A stretch of 64,000 bases of DNA from Flavobacterium luminosum (GCF_023635005.1 NZ_JAMLJM010000003.1:186001-250000), one strand, 5' to 3'. Shown: positions 8,435 through 17,435, counted from the stretch's first letter. Program-made: numbers and translations. Notes: generated by a model from the sequence alone, not told the origin.

Positions 8435-8563
8435 TTATCGAGTTCCCCCATGTCCTCCAGCAACAATTTTTAAAATCCTGATGTTTAAATAGAAGAATTT
8501 AAATAATTGAATGATAAGGTTTTGCATTTTTCTCTTTTGAGAATTTGATATTCTTTGTGTCAT
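8435..8563 (-). CDS. 42-residue small protein ending in AGGHGGTR
   Basis: The ORF is ATG to TAA, 43 codons. The N-terminus is polar (MTQRISNSQKRKMQN), the middle is an amphipathic/hydrophobic helix (LIIQLFKFFYLNIRILKIV), and the C-terminus is the glycine-rich AGGHGGTR. It starts 41 nt downstream of the stop of the quinone-reductase-type gene on the same strand, so it may share its transcript. Small Bacteroidota proteins with a similar hydrophobic helix and GHGGTR-like tail are familiar to me, but I cannot verify that here. Function unknown. It is short enough that chance cannot be excluded. Confidence 0.45.
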   Translation of the reverse strand: MTQRISNSQKRKMQNLIIQLFKFFYLNIRILKIVAGGHGGTR

Positions 8564-8603
8564 GTCTTTAATTTTTACTCGTTACTAAGCACTTATCACT
8601 AAA

Positions 8604-10065
8604 TTATTCCGGAATTAACCACCAAAAAGGTTTCATTTTGGCTTTGTAGATAAAAGCATAATGCAACGCTAATTTTACCCAATGCCCAGCTAACCCTATA
8701 TCACCAAAAGTTTTTTTGATGTCTCTTCCTCCAGTGTCAGGATATTTTTTATAATCAGGTACAATAGGAAAAGTGGTAAAACTAACACCGCTTCCGTGAG
8801 TCAAACCATAACCTGCAGATGCAATACAAGCTGCCCCCATGTTACGTAATGAGCCTTTGTGATGTAACGATTCTTTTCCTGCTTTTATAGAATCTATAAT
8901 ATTGTCAGCTACTAATTTGGCAGTAATTCCAGATGGCATACCAGTTCGTGGTGGTGATGGAAAAATTTCGGTTCCGTTTTTACTTTTTCGTGGTTTTGAA
9001 ATAGGGTGAGGAGGAGCAAATGCAATCCCTGGAGCAAATATATTTTTATAACTTGGATTCTGATAGGTTTCGGGCCAATCTTGAACCTTCCATTCTTCGT
9101 ATGGTTTTGGGGTATAATCAGCATCTACCACCATGAAACCTCTAAATAATTTTTCGGTTATATTTTGCCCTTCTTTGTCATACGCTTGAAAGCCGTGACC
9201 CGAGAAAGCAGGAATCAGCATCCCAAAATCGAAAGTTTCTGTTTTAAATTCACCCTCTAAATTTTCATAGTGTACTAATCCATCTTCAACTTTTGTAACA
9301 CCCGCTCCTAAAATCCATTTGATGCCTCTGTCTTCAAAAATCATTTCAAGCATGTCTTTGGATTTCATATTAAATCCATTGTAATCCAAAAGCATACCGC
9401 CCATTCCAAAATCACCTAATTCGTATTCATTGGAAATCCAAGTAATTTCTGCTTTGTCACGAACACCAAATTTTTGCAATTCGTTTTCAACATTTAAAAT
9501 ATATTCAAATGCAGCACCCTGACAAGTCGCTTTTGCATGTCCGGTTCCAATTAAAATTTTCGCTTTTTTTATCGGATTTTTTTAGTTGGTCAATTAATTT
9601 ATGAAGTGCCTCTGAAGCTTTTTCAGCATGATCATAAGTACAAACGGAATATACTTTGTTCCTTTCAGGCACTAAGCCTTCAGTCATATCAAAAGCAAGT
9701 TTTGGACCAGTAGCATTAATTAGATAATCGTAGGTCACTTTTTCTTGTTTTCCTATGTTATCTCCAAAAACACCTTCTACTAAAATATAGGGTTTTGCTT
9801 CAGAACTATCGCCTTCTGGATGAAAAGATACGGCTTTGGCTTGTTTGTAACCAATACCCTTTCTTTTATATAAAGGTTCCAATGGGAAGATCACGTCTTT
9901 AGGTTGCATTCTTCCAATTCCCACCCAAATATTGGAAGGCACCCATTGGTAATTTCTATTAGGTGAAACGACTAATACTTCGTGATCTTTAGAAAGTTTT
10001 CTTCTTAAATGTGCGGCTGCCGTATGTCCTGCAATACCTGCACCTAAAACAACTATTTTTGCCAT
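8604..10065 (-). pseudogene. Sulfide:quinone oxidoreductase-type flavoprotein, interrupted by a frameshift
   Basis: Two adjacent frames together make one FAD/NAD(P)-dependent oxidoreductase of the SQR type. The N-terminal piece (9505-10065) has the dinucleotide-binding motif VVLGAGIAGHTAAAHLRR, NYQWVPSNIWVGIG and VCTYDHAEKA. The C-terminal piece (8604 to about 9560) carries LIGTGHAKATCQGAAFEY and NMGAACIASAGYG. Three conserved cysteines (VCTY, TCQG, AACIA) fit the SQR redox site. The frame breaks at two 7-nt homopolymers, T7 at 9564-9570 and T7 at 9577-9583 on the plus strand. Removing one base from either restores a continuous protein of about 486 residues. It is either a real inactivation or an assembly/sequencing indel. 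The expected role is oxidation of sulfide with electrons passed to menaquinone. Confidence 0.85.
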
Positions 10066-10085
10066 GTTTGATTCGTTTAATAATT

Positions 10086-10093
10086 CAAATCTA
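10086..10093 (-). promoter_or_regulatory. -7 box TAGATTTG of the quinone-reductase-type gene
   Basis: On the minus strand TAGATTTG fits TAnnTTTG and ends 20 nt before the ATG at 10065. No clear -33 TTG was seen at the usual distance. Confidence 0.5.
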
Positions 10094-10142
10094 TAAATTA
10101 AGAACCTGTAATTCAGTCGCTTTTGTTAGATTGAGAACTAAA

Positions 10143-10637
10143 TTAAAGCTGGCTCATTTTTCGTTCAAATGCAGCTAAATGTCTTTTAGATGCAAAAAGA
10201 AGCGATTCTAAAATTTGCTTTTCGCTTAGAGGTATCTTTTTCGTTAATACTATTTCTAAATCTGAAATATCCGTTTTTTCTATTATACGTCCCACTTCAA
10301 GAGCACTTTTAGGCGATTGTAAACCTTTTGCTAAAAGTTTATTGTATAAGTTTTGGAGTACTACACTATGAAATTTTCCTTTTTCTGCAAATAATTCAAA
10401 CGAAATTGCTTTTTCTTTAATTATAATTTCTACACTTTCCATGTGACGCCTTTCGCTTTGTTTAATGTTATGAAAGACACGTAAATCCCATTTTTTTCCT
10501 AAAGTATCGTAAATATCATGTGCTAATTTTTCTTCTTCCCACAAATAACGATAATCAATGGTAGAATTTTCTTGTGCTTTACTCATTTGTGTACCAAAAA
10601 GTACCACTATCAATACTATTTTAATTACATTGTTCAT
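10143..10637 (-). CDS. DUF2202 ferritin-like-fold protein, exported
   Basis: 164 residues. A signal peptide (MNNVIKIVLIVVLFGTQMSKAQ) precedes a DUF2202 domain: YLWEEEKLAHDIYDTL (helix with E residues), IKQSERRHMESVEIII (ExxH-like pair), DISDLEIVL and SLLFASKRHLAAFERKM. Domains of this type adopt a four-helix, ferritin-like bundle with E/H residues placed to bind metal. The activity is not established. It overlaps the upstream paralogue by 17 nt, so the two are translated from one transcript. The downstream quinone-reductase-type gene has its own -7 box but may be part of the same redox block. Confidence 0.8.
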   Translation of the reverse strand: MNNVIKIVLIVVLFGTQMSKAQENSTIDYRYLWEEEKLAHDIYDTLGKKWDLRVFHNIKQSERRHMESVEIIIKEKAISFELFAEKGKFHSVVLQNLYNKLLAKGLQSPKSALEVGRIIEKTDISDLEIVLTKKIPLSEKQILESLLFASKRHLAAFERKMSQL

Positions 10638-11223
10638 GACTTGAAGTTATAATTGAATTAAACACTACTGTTGTTAAAAATTGAGGATTATAGGTAACTC
10701 CTAAATTATCTAAAGTTGAAACAAAACTTCTCAAATGATTTCTTGAACCACATTGTAAGTTTTGATATGCTAATATTAGTGATTTGTTAGTCGATTCATT
10801 AATATAGTTTTCTAAATCAACAATATCTAAATCTTCTATCGTTGCTCCTATTTTTAATGCTTCAACACTACTTACCTGACCATCAATAATGAATTGATTG
10901 TAGAAATTTTGTAAATTTTGATTCGAAAATTGCCCTTCAGGAAGAATTGTATATTCTATATTATGTTGCTCTAAAATAGTAACAATAGCATCCATATGAC
11001 TTTGCTCACTATTTTTAATATTATTAAACAGGCTTAAGCCCCATAAATTATTCATGTAGTTGTAAGTATCCCTTGCTAATTTTTCTTCTTCAAGCATGAA
11101 CAATACCCCCTCTTTTTCTTTTGGCGTTAATACTACATTTTTTGTATTATCTTCATTGTCACTACAGGAAACTGTAAATAACACAATCATGATAGCTTTT
11201 ATAATAAAAAATTTAATTTTCAT
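10621..11223 (-). CDS. DUF2202 ferritin-like-fold lipoprotein, tandem paralogue
   Basis: 200 residues from the ATG at 11223. An upstream in-frame start at 11316 would put a non-signal stretch before the signal peptide and is rejected. The lipoprotein signal is MKIKFFIIKAIMIVLFTVSC. The DUF2202 domain repeats the motifs of its neighbour: FMLEEEKLARDTYNYM, IKNSEQSHMDAIVTIL, DLDIVDLENYI and CGSRNHLRSF. The two paralogues keep the EEEKLA[RH]D and S-E-x-x-H-M signatures but differ elsewhere, so the duplication is old. Localisation is predicted at a membrane surface. Metal binding is expected from the fold, and the function is unknown. Confidence 0.8.
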   Translation of the reverse strand: MKIKFFIIKAIMIVLFTVSCSDNEDNTKNVVLTPKEKEGVLFMLEEEKLARDTYNYMNNLWGLSLFNNIKNSEQSHMDAIVTILEQHNIEYTILPEGQFSNQNLQNFYNQFIIDGQVSSVEALKIGATIEDLDIVDLENYINESTNKSLILAYQNLQCGSRNHLRSFVSTLDNLGVTYNPQFLTTVVFNSIITSSHEQCN

Positions 11224-11647
11224 TTGTATACTTTTAAATAAAACTATTAAATAATACCTCTTATAATTGAACAAACAATTTACATTTGTTACAATGGTTT
11301 CCATCACACATATCAATCAGGTCATGTATAACTTGTGTTTCAAGTTTCACTTTTCCGTTGAATGTTTTATAAAGAAATAAAAAGTTATCGGCTACTATTG
11401 TAATTTAATTTATATTGCTTTTCATTCCGTGTATTTAGCATTTGTATCAACTCATCTTTAGACGATACGGCTAAATTTTTGTAAATTACAGTGGTAAGTA
11501 AAGCCTAAAAAAAATAAGATTTAAGTTTAAATTATTTTATAACAACTTCAAAATGAGGCATATCTAAGTTAAAAAAATTAATTCTATTTACCAAATCACA
11601 AAACATTAGAAATTTCTTTCGGTAGAGGGTATGCTCCTCTAGTCATA
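11224..11647. other. Intergenic stretch, no gene recognised
   Basis: 424 nt between a DUF2202 gene and the cytochrome gene. The minus strand has a start-less open stretch of about 40 codons near 11370-11490 that looks protein-like but has no start codon or family. No clear promoter or terminator was seen. Confidence 0.5.
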
Positions 11648-12628
11648 TTATTTTTTATTAAAAGTGATACTCCAAATACCGCGTACTTCATTCTCTTTAT
11701 ACCCAACCGCTAAATCTTTGGGATATAATTTCTTAATTTGTTTTTGTACTTCAGGTTTAATTTGTGTTCCATGACATTGCAAACACATCGTATTGGTTTC
11801 AATCGGGTAATAAAATTGGACTTGATTTTCTTTTTCTATTACAACGGGTTTGATTTCTTTTTTTTCTGCCAATTCCTTTTTAAATTGAGCGATGTATTCT
11901 AATTCTTCACTATTGGCTTTATTCTTTGGATTTCTATTTTTGTCAGAAACACGCTTTATGGTGGCGTTATATTTAGTTGACATACTATCTGTTAAAGGGA
12001 TTGCTTGATGATTGCAAAAAGCTAAAGCTTCCAAAGTTTCTTTTTTTTGAATCGATTCCATTAAATTTTTGCCCAATACTTTTTTAGTTCCTAAGGCATA
12101 TTCTAAACCTATATCAGCATAGGTTTTTTCTTTCTCAGTCACTTCATAAGGTTTACCAGATTGTTTCCAATTTTTATTTCCATGGCCTTTCCAATGTTCG
12201 GCAAACCATTCTGGAGCTTCAATTTGGTACTCATACATAAAATCAGCTATTTTTTCTACGCTTCCTTCAGGAAATACTTGTTTGGGCATTAATCCATGCT
12301 TTTTAACCGCTCCATACATCAACGCTTTATCTTCCGTTGGATTTTTCACAAAGGATGTCATAGCAGCTATAAATTCCTCCTTGTTAAAGCCCTCTTTATC
12401 TATATATCGAGCTTTAATGGCTACCATTGGTGGAGCAATTCTTCCTTCATTTTCTCCAGCATTAGGACTATGACACAAATAACAATGGGTTTCCATTAGT
12501 TTTTTACCTTCGTGTTCATTTTTTACCTCATTAGTAGTTTCCGCAATAGGTATAGGCTGAATTTCATTTTTATCATTTTTGCAACCTACAAGTCCTAAAA
12601 ATGAAAATAATATAAAGATATTTTTCAT
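11648..12628 (-). CDS. Two-haem c-type cytochrome lipoprotein with DUF3365-like C-terminal domain
   Basis: 326 residues. The lipoprotein signal (MKNIFILFSFLGLVGC) has lipobox C16. The first haem site C49-YL-C52-H53 lies in a small cytochrome c domain that also has IAPPMVA and a GLMPKQVFPEGSV segment suggesting an axial Met. A linker leads to a second domain, DUF3365/Tll0287-like, with a second haem site C282-LQ-C285-H286 near the end. The protein is expected in the periplasm and probably carries electrons. Its neighbours (SQR-type flavoprotein, DUF2202 proteins) suggest a sulfur or redox role, which is inference. The -7 box is at 12646-12653. Confidence 0.85.
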   Translation of the reverse strand: MKNIFILFSFLGLVGCKNDKNEIQPIPIAETTNEVKNEHEGKKLMETHCYLCHSPNAGENEGRIAPPMVAIKARYIDKEGFNKEEFIAAMTSFVKNPTEDKALMYGAVKKHGLMPKQVFPEGSVEKIADFMYEYQIEAPEWFAEHWKGHGNKNWKQSGKPYEVTEKEKTYADIGLEYALGTKKVLGKNLMESIQKKETLEALAFCNHQAIPLTDSMSTKYNATIKRVSDKNRNPKNKANSEELEYIAQFKKELAEKKEIKPVVIEKENQVQFYYPIETNTMCLQCHGTQIKPEVQKQIKKLYPKDLAVGYKENEVRGIWSITFNKK

Positions 12629-12645
12629 AAATTATGATTTTTAAT

Positions 12646-12653
12646 CAAAAATA
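12646..12653 (-). promoter_or_regulatory. -7 box TATTTTTG of the two-haem cytochrome gene
   Basis: Exact TAnnTTTG on the minus strand, ending 17 nt before the ATG at 12628. Confidence 0.6.
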
Positions 12654-13093
12654 ACGAAAGTTCGAATGAAAAATTGTAACAATTATCACACATTAATTAT
12701 CCCTATGAAAGAATAATCAAAAGAAGGAAACATCAGTTGTAATTCATGTTACAATTTAAATATGTATGGAGTGGGTGCCTTACCACGTTCTACTACATTC
12801 ATCTTTACAAAAATTAGGATTCTACCATCAATTCTACACTTCATGGTTGTCCAAAGCTTTATAAACCAAGCCTTTCAACCTCTTAAAAGCCTTTCAAGAC
12901 ATAAACCCCATATCAAGAACCAGAAAGTTTCGTAACAGAAGTAATTTAGCCTCCCAATTCTTTTTTGAGCATAATTGGCAGGATGTAACAAAATATAGGT
13001 GCTGTTTGGTACATCTACCAATTCCAAATGTCATTTGTTATTCGTGCTGTAAGACATGAATTTATCGGGGTTTGTTGGAGTTGAAAAAAAAAA
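12654..13093. other. Intergenic stretch, probably decayed sequence
   Basis: 440 nt with no usable ORF on either strand. Short protein-like runs in all frames are broken by stops within 10-30 codons, as expected of a decayed gene. No recognised RNA or promoter was seen. The stretch ends at the first hairpin repeat. Confidence 0.45.
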
Positions 13094-13130
13094 CACCCCG
13101 CCCTGCAGGCACCTCTCTTGGAAAGCAGGG
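13094..13130. repeat. Double-hairpin intergenic repeat, copy 1 (degenerate)
   Basis: It starts CACCCCGCCCTGCAGGCACC. It is the first of three copies in the window (others at 15409-15446 and 18459-18496). The first small hairpin is kept (GCC-CTGCA-GGC), while the second has lost pairing. Confidence 0.7.
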
Positions 13131-13506
13131 AAGAATAACGGATTATGAATTGTAATTTCAGGAGGAAAAATTGACCTAGTCTTTAGGTTTTTTTTACGAT
13201 TTTTCTGTCATCTTAAACCTAAAACACTAAAAAACAACACTATAACCCCTTTTCATTTGTCCCCTTTTTACTCTAATTTGTCCCCCTTGTCCCCTTGGAT
13301 TTTTTTGGTTTTCCCTTTTAATTTTGAAGGTTTGAAGAATAAAGATTATAGATAGTTCTTTAAGCTTATTGTAAAGTTGTGGGTTTATAAAAATTGTATT
13401 CTCCGATTGTATCAATTGGAGGTTGTTTGTGCTCTACTCTCTTACTCTTTGTTCTGATAAAAAAATGGAATATTAATTATAATTAACATACTTAAAATTA
13501 ATCTTT
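13131..13506 (+). repeat. Conserved leader of the first propeller gene (duplicated at 15447-15820)
   Basis: About 375 nt that align end to end with 15447-15820 at high identity by eye. Shared blocks include a stretch beginning GGATTATGAATTGT, a C-rich segment with repeated TTTGTCCCC, GGTTTATAAAAAT, TTGGAGGTTGTTTGTGC and the pre-start TACTTAAAATTAATC. Both copies carry TTACTCTTTG about 50 nt before the start, which may be the promoter. A minus-strand ORF at 13227-13415 is not believable. The leader was duplicated together with the gene. Confidence 0.75.
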
Positions 13507-14961
13507 ATGAAAAAAAATTATTTTTTATTCTTTCTGTTTTTTGTTTCGTTACTCTCGTTCGGACAAGTTCAAATTGGAAGCGATATTAATGGAAAAATTA
13601 ACGGTGAAAGAAGTGGCTATAGCGTTTCTTTATCCGATGACGGTAAAATAGTCGCAATTGGTTCTCCATATAACATTGATACTGGTAAAGGTGTTGTGCG
13701 AGTATATAAAAACACTTCAGGTACATGGACTCAAATTGGAGCAGATATTATAGCGACAACTAGCGACATATCTTTTGGTTTTAGTGTTTCGCTATCTAAA
13801 GATGGTAACATACTTGCCATTGGAGCAACTCAAACTCCTGCAAGAGGTAGTAATACAGGTATTGTGCGTGTTTATGAAAATAAATTAGGTACTTGGACAC
13901 AAATGAGCACTGATATTATAGGTGGTAATGCCGGTAATTATTTTGGCTGGAGTGTTTCATTATCTGATAATGGTGACAAAATTGCGATCGGAGCCCCTTT
14001 TGCTAATTCCCAATTCATTCAACAAGGTTACGTAGATATTTACGAATACAAATACAAAACACAAAGCGCCATTAGGAAATCTTGGGTTAAAATGGGAAGC
14101 AGTATTAATGGTGTAAATCAATCTGATTTCACAGGTTATAGTGTTTCACTATCTGCTGATGGAAGTACAGTTGCTGTCGGGTACCCAGGAAACCCGACGT
14201 CCTTCGGTACCAATAATGCTGTAAAAGTCTACAAATACATAAATAGTGCATGGACTCTAGTTAATAGTCAAATAACTGGACAACCAAATGAGAGTTTCGG
14301 CACTAGTGTTTCTCTATCAGCCGATGGAAACACTGTTGCTATTGGGGCTACAAATGACAGTTCTTCTAATGGGAAAGTAAGCGTGTATCAAAACGTTTCG
14401 AATGTTTGGACTAAGATTGGATCTGATATTATTGGAGAAGCAGCAGGAGATCAATTTGGCTATAGCGTATCACTCTCCAATGACGGTACCACGGTTGCTA
14501 TTGGAGCCGAAGGCAACGATGGAAATGGAACGGATTCCGGTCACGTACGCATCTATCAGAATAAGGGTGGTGTTTGGACCAAAATTGGTGTAGATATTAA
14601 AGGAAAAGTATCTAATGACTTTAGCGGTCATGTTGCTCTCTCAGGAGATGCTAATACAATTGCTGTTGGTGCTCCAGGTAATGCCGCTGGACATGTACGT
14701 GTCTATGATCTTGCTACTTTGGGTTCAGATGATTTTGTGCTAGAACGTTTTGCTGTTTACCCGAATCCAGCTATCGATTTTGTGACTATTCAATTACAAG
14801 ACAATTTAACCTTAGAACGTGTTAATATTTATAATTCTTTAGGACAATTGGTTAAAACCGATTCTCAACATACTATCAATATTTCTGCTTTGGCCAAAGG
14901 AACATATTATTTTGAGGTGCATACCAATCAAGGAAAAGCGACTCGTGCTGTCGTGAAATAA
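13507..14961 (+). CDS. Secreted FG-GAP-like beta-propeller protein with T9SS sorting domain (paralogue 1)
   Basis: 484 residues. A signal peptide (MKKNYFLFFLFFVSLLSFGQ) is followed by about six repeats of roughly 55-60 residues. Each has the pattern IG-x-DI-x-G...G[YF]SVSLS-x-DG...VAIGA...VRVY-x-N...TWT, typical of an integrin-like beta-propeller. The last 80 residues are a type A T9SS sorting domain (FAVYPNPAIDFVTIQL, then LAKGTYYFEV). The protein should be exported across the outer membrane and attached or released. Its binding partner is unknown. It is a close paralogue of the next gene, whose sorting domain is almost identical while the propeller has diverged. Confidence 0.85.
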   Translation: MKKNYFLFFLFFVSLLSFGQVQIGSDINGKINGERSGYSVSLSDDGKIVAIGSPYNIDTGKGVVRVYKNTSGTWTQIGADIIATTSDISFGFSVSLSKDGNILAIGATQTPARGSNTGIVRVYENKLGTWTQMSTDIIGGNAGNYFGWSVSLSDNGDKIAIGAPFANSQFIQQGYVDIYEYKYKTQSAIRKSWVKMGSSINGVNQSDFTGYSVSLSADGSTVAVGYPGNPTSFGTNNAVKVYKYINSAWTLVNSQITGQPNESFGTSVSLSADGNTVAIGATNDSSSNGKVSVYQNVSNVWTKIGSDIIGEAAGDQFGYSVSLSNDGTTVAIGAEGNDGNGTDSGHVRIYQNKGGVWTKIGVDIKGKVSNDFSGHVALSGDANTIAVGAPGNAAGHVRVYDLATLGSDDFVLERFAVYPNPAIDFVTIQLQDNLTLERVNIYNSLGQLVKTDSQHTINISALAKGTYYFEVHTNQGKATRAVVK

Positions 14962-14982
14962 AAATTTACAATATCCTATTAT

Positions 14983-15020
14983 AGAGGCGGTTTCTTGAGG
15001 AGACCACCTCTTTTATTTTT
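14983..15020 (+). terminator. Terminator of propeller paralogue 1
   Basis: AGAGGCGGT / ACCACCTCT with one mismatch, loop TTCTTGAGGAG, then a T-rich run. It is homologous to the terminator after paralogue 2. Confidence 0.8.
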
Positions 15021-15408
15021 GTGTTTTGGCTTTGCAAAAAATTAGTGAATAGGACTTCAATAAAGTAAAACATAATATTTCAATCACTTAAAAATACACT
15101 TCATTTTTTACTTAAAGTTAATCTGAAAAAATTCGACTCCTAAGAAAATACCATAATCTAATCCATCTTTCAGAATTTTCTTTTTTTTCGGAAGAAAAAA
15201 CTTTTTAAACCCTCTTTATCATGCCCTTATCGACAATGTCAATTTGATTGTTTCTTGAATAATAAAATTAATTAGGTTTTGAGGCTCGGTTGAATGTTCA
15301 TTTTTCATGTTTGCGATATAGTCTCTAACGAGAAATAATCTAATAGACAAAAGACAAATGGTTCTTGATCAATTGGATTATTATTATCATGAGGAACTAT
15401 TTAATAAA
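15021..15408. other. Spacer between the two propeller units
   Basis: 388 nt that are not part of the duplication. The minus strand holds a 29-codon ORF starting MKNEHSTEPQNLINF near 15317 with no family match, probably a remnant. No promoter or RNA gene was recognised. Confidence 0.4.
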
Positions 15409-15446
15409 CACCCCGCCCTACGGGCACCCCTCTTGAAAAGAGGGGA
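15409..15446. repeat. Double-hairpin intergenic repeat, copy 2 (best preserved)
   Basis: Two consecutive hairpins: GCCC-TAC-GGGC and CCCCTCTT-GAA-AAGAGGGG. It precedes the leader of propeller paralogue 2, in the same relative position as copy 1. Confidence 0.8.
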
Positions 15447-15820
15447 AGGATTGCGGATTATGAATTGTTATTTCAGGAGGAAAAATTGACGTAGTCTTTG
15501 GATGTTTTTTTAAGATTTTTCTGTTATTTCAAAACTAAAACCATGAAAAACAACACTATAACTCCTTTTAATTTGTCCCCTTTTTACTCTAATTTGTCCC
15601 CCCTATCCCCTATGATTTTTTTAGATTTCCCCTTTAATTTTGAGACCTAAAGAACAACAATTATAGGTAGTCCTTTACTCTTATTGTAAAGCCTTGGGGT
15701 TTATAAAAATCGTATTCACCTATTATATTATTGGAGGTTGTTTGTGCCCTCTCTCTTACTCTTTGTTCTGATTAAAAAATGGAATATTAATTACTATTAA
15801 CATACTTAAAATTAATCCTT
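15447..15820 (+). repeat. Conserved leader of the second propeller gene
   Basis: Aligns with 13131-13506 over its whole length, with scattered substitutions and few indels. Conservation of a non-coding stretch of about 375 nt in both copies suggests regulatory content or a fairly recent duplication. Confidence 0.75.
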
Positions 15821-17317
15821 ATGAAAAAAAATTATTTTTTATTCTTTCTGTTTTTTGTTTCGTTACTCACCTACGGACAAGTTCAAATTGGAAATGATAT
15901 TATTGGAGATCAAGGGGGGGACCAATTAGGTTATACTGTCGCTTTATCTAACAATGGAAAAGTAGTCGCGATTGGAACCCCTTTTTATGATTGTAACTCA
16001 TCAATGACAAATTGTGGAAATGTGCGCATATATGAGAACCAATCCGGTAATTGGGTTAAAATTGGAGATTTTAATTCAGGCTTTAAAAATGATAATTATG
16101 GTCAAACCGTATCGCTATCAGCCGATGGGAATATTGTCGCAATTGGAGTTCAAAATATCGATTCCGGTTTTACAGATAATGGTATGGTAGTCACCTACGA
16201 AAGAGATCCCGCTAACCCAACTAATTGGTTGCCTAGAGGTGTAATTTATGGTGGATACATGGGAAATAGATTCGGTGGAAAAGTAGCCCTCTCCGCTAGT
16301 GGAAAATTTCTTGCCGTAGGTGCTCCTGTTGCAACTTATAACATACCAAATAGTACAGATTATAAAGGTTATGTCGACATATATGAATACAATGCGACTT
16401 TGGTTAATCGTTGGAAATTTGTTAATAGGATTGAAGGAGCTTATGCAAGTGCTATTTTTGGTAATAGTCTTTCATTCTCTTCAAACGAAAATAGAATCGC
16501 CATTGGAGCTACCGGTGCTGGTATTGATGGAAAAAAATCTGGTTATGTAGTAGTATATGAAAACCAATCAGGTATTTGGAAACCAATAGGAGAAGCTATC
16601 AATGGAGCTGCGGGTGATGAGGCTAACGGCGTGAGTATTTCTTTATCTGCTGATGGTAAGACCCTAGCCATTGGAGCTAGTAATTACGTAACAAATGGAA
16701 TAAAACCAGGCCGTGTACGTATCTTTGAAGATCAATTGGGAAGCTGGACACAAATTGGAAGTGATATTAAAGGAGAAAAAGATCTTGATGGTTTTGGTTA
16801 CAGTCTTTCTCTCTCCGATGATGCCAATATCGTCGCTATTGGAGCTTATGGCAACGATGATAAAGGATCTGATTCTGGAAAAGTTCGATTATATAAAAAC
16901 ATTGCAGGGACTTGGAGCCAAATAGGAAAAGATATCTATGGAGCTAATGATTCACGTTGTGGTTTTAGTGTTTCCCTCTCCGGAGATGCTAATACAATTG
17001 CTATCGGTTCTCCTATTTATGATACCAGTACATCGAATAACGGACTTGTACGCGTTTATGATCTGACTACTGCTTTGGGTTCGGATGATTTTGTACTGGA
17101 ACGCTTTGCTGTTTACCCTAATCCGGCTATCGATTTTGTGACGATTCAATTACAAGACAATTTGACCTTAGAACGTGTTAACATTTATAATTCTTTAGGA
17201 CAATTGGTAAAAACCGATTCTCAACATACTATCAATATTTCGACTTTGGCCAAAGGAACGTATTATTTTGAGGTGCATACCAATCAAGGAAAAGCGACTC
17301 GTGCTGTCGTGAAATAA
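15821..17317 (+). CDS. Secreted FG-GAP-like beta-propeller protein with T9SS sorting domain (paralogue 2)
   Basis: 498 residues. The signal peptide is nearly identical to paralogue 1 (MKKNYFLFFLFFVSLLTYGQ), with about six propeller repeats of the same pattern. The C-terminal sorting domain differs from paralogue 1 by a single residue (NISTLAKG against NISALAKG), although the propeller repeats differ at many positions. That contrast suggests gene conversion or strong constraint on the sorting domain. It is expected at the cell surface or secreted through T9SS. The ligand is unknown. It is flanked upstream by the duplicated leader and downstream by the duplicated terminator. Confidence 0.85.
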   Translation: MKKNYFLFFLFFVSLLTYGQVQIGNDIIGDQGGDQLGYTVALSNNGKVVAIGTPFYDCNSSMTNCGNVRIYENQSGNWVKIGDFNSGFKNDNYGQTVSLSADGNIVAIGVQNIDSGFTDNGMVVTYERDPANPTNWLPRGVIYGGYMGNRFGGKVALSASGKFLAVGAPVATYNIPNSTDYKGYVDIYEYNATLVNRWKFVNRIEGAYASAIFGNSLSFSSNENRIAIGATGAGIDGKKSGYVVVYENQSGIWKPIGEAINGAAGDEANGVSISLSADGKTLAIGASNYVTNGIKPGRVRIFEDQLGSWTQIGSDIKGEKDLDGFGYSLSLSDDANIVAIGAYGNDDKGSDSGKVRLYKNIAGTWSQIGKDIYGANDSRCGFSVSLSGDANTIAIGSPIYDTSTSNNGLVRVYDLTTALGSDDFVLERFAVYPNPAIDFVTIQLQDNLTLERVNIYNSLGQLVKTDSQHTINISTLAKGTYYFEVHTNQGKATRAVVK

Positions 17318-17340
17318 GAATTTACAGTATCCTATTATAT

Positions 17341-17379
17341 AGAGGCGGTTTCTTGAGGAGACCGCCTCTATAATTTTTG
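17341..17379 (+). terminator. Terminator of propeller paralogue 2
   Basis: A perfect 9-bp stem AGAGGCGGT / ACCGCCTCT with loop TTCTTGAGGAG is followed by a T-rich tract. Confidence 0.88.
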
Positions 17380-17423
17380 TTTTTTTGGTTTTATAAAGAG
17401 TAGTAAAATATCTGATTTCCTAT

Positions 17424-17431
17424 TACTTTTG
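17424..17431 (+). promoter_or_regulatory. -7 box TACTTTTG only 4 nt before the DUF457 gene start
   Basis: Exact TAnnTTTG followed by TGTA and the ATG at 17436. Transcription normally starts a few bases after this box, so the mRNA would be leaderless or nearly so. Confidence 0.55.
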
Positions 17432-17435
17432 TGTA

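Noticed and set aside
13227..13415. 62-codon minus-strand ORF in the leader of propeller paralogue 1
   Set aside because: It lies in a low-complexity C- and T-rich leader, is not preserved in the duplicated leader copy, and has no family.
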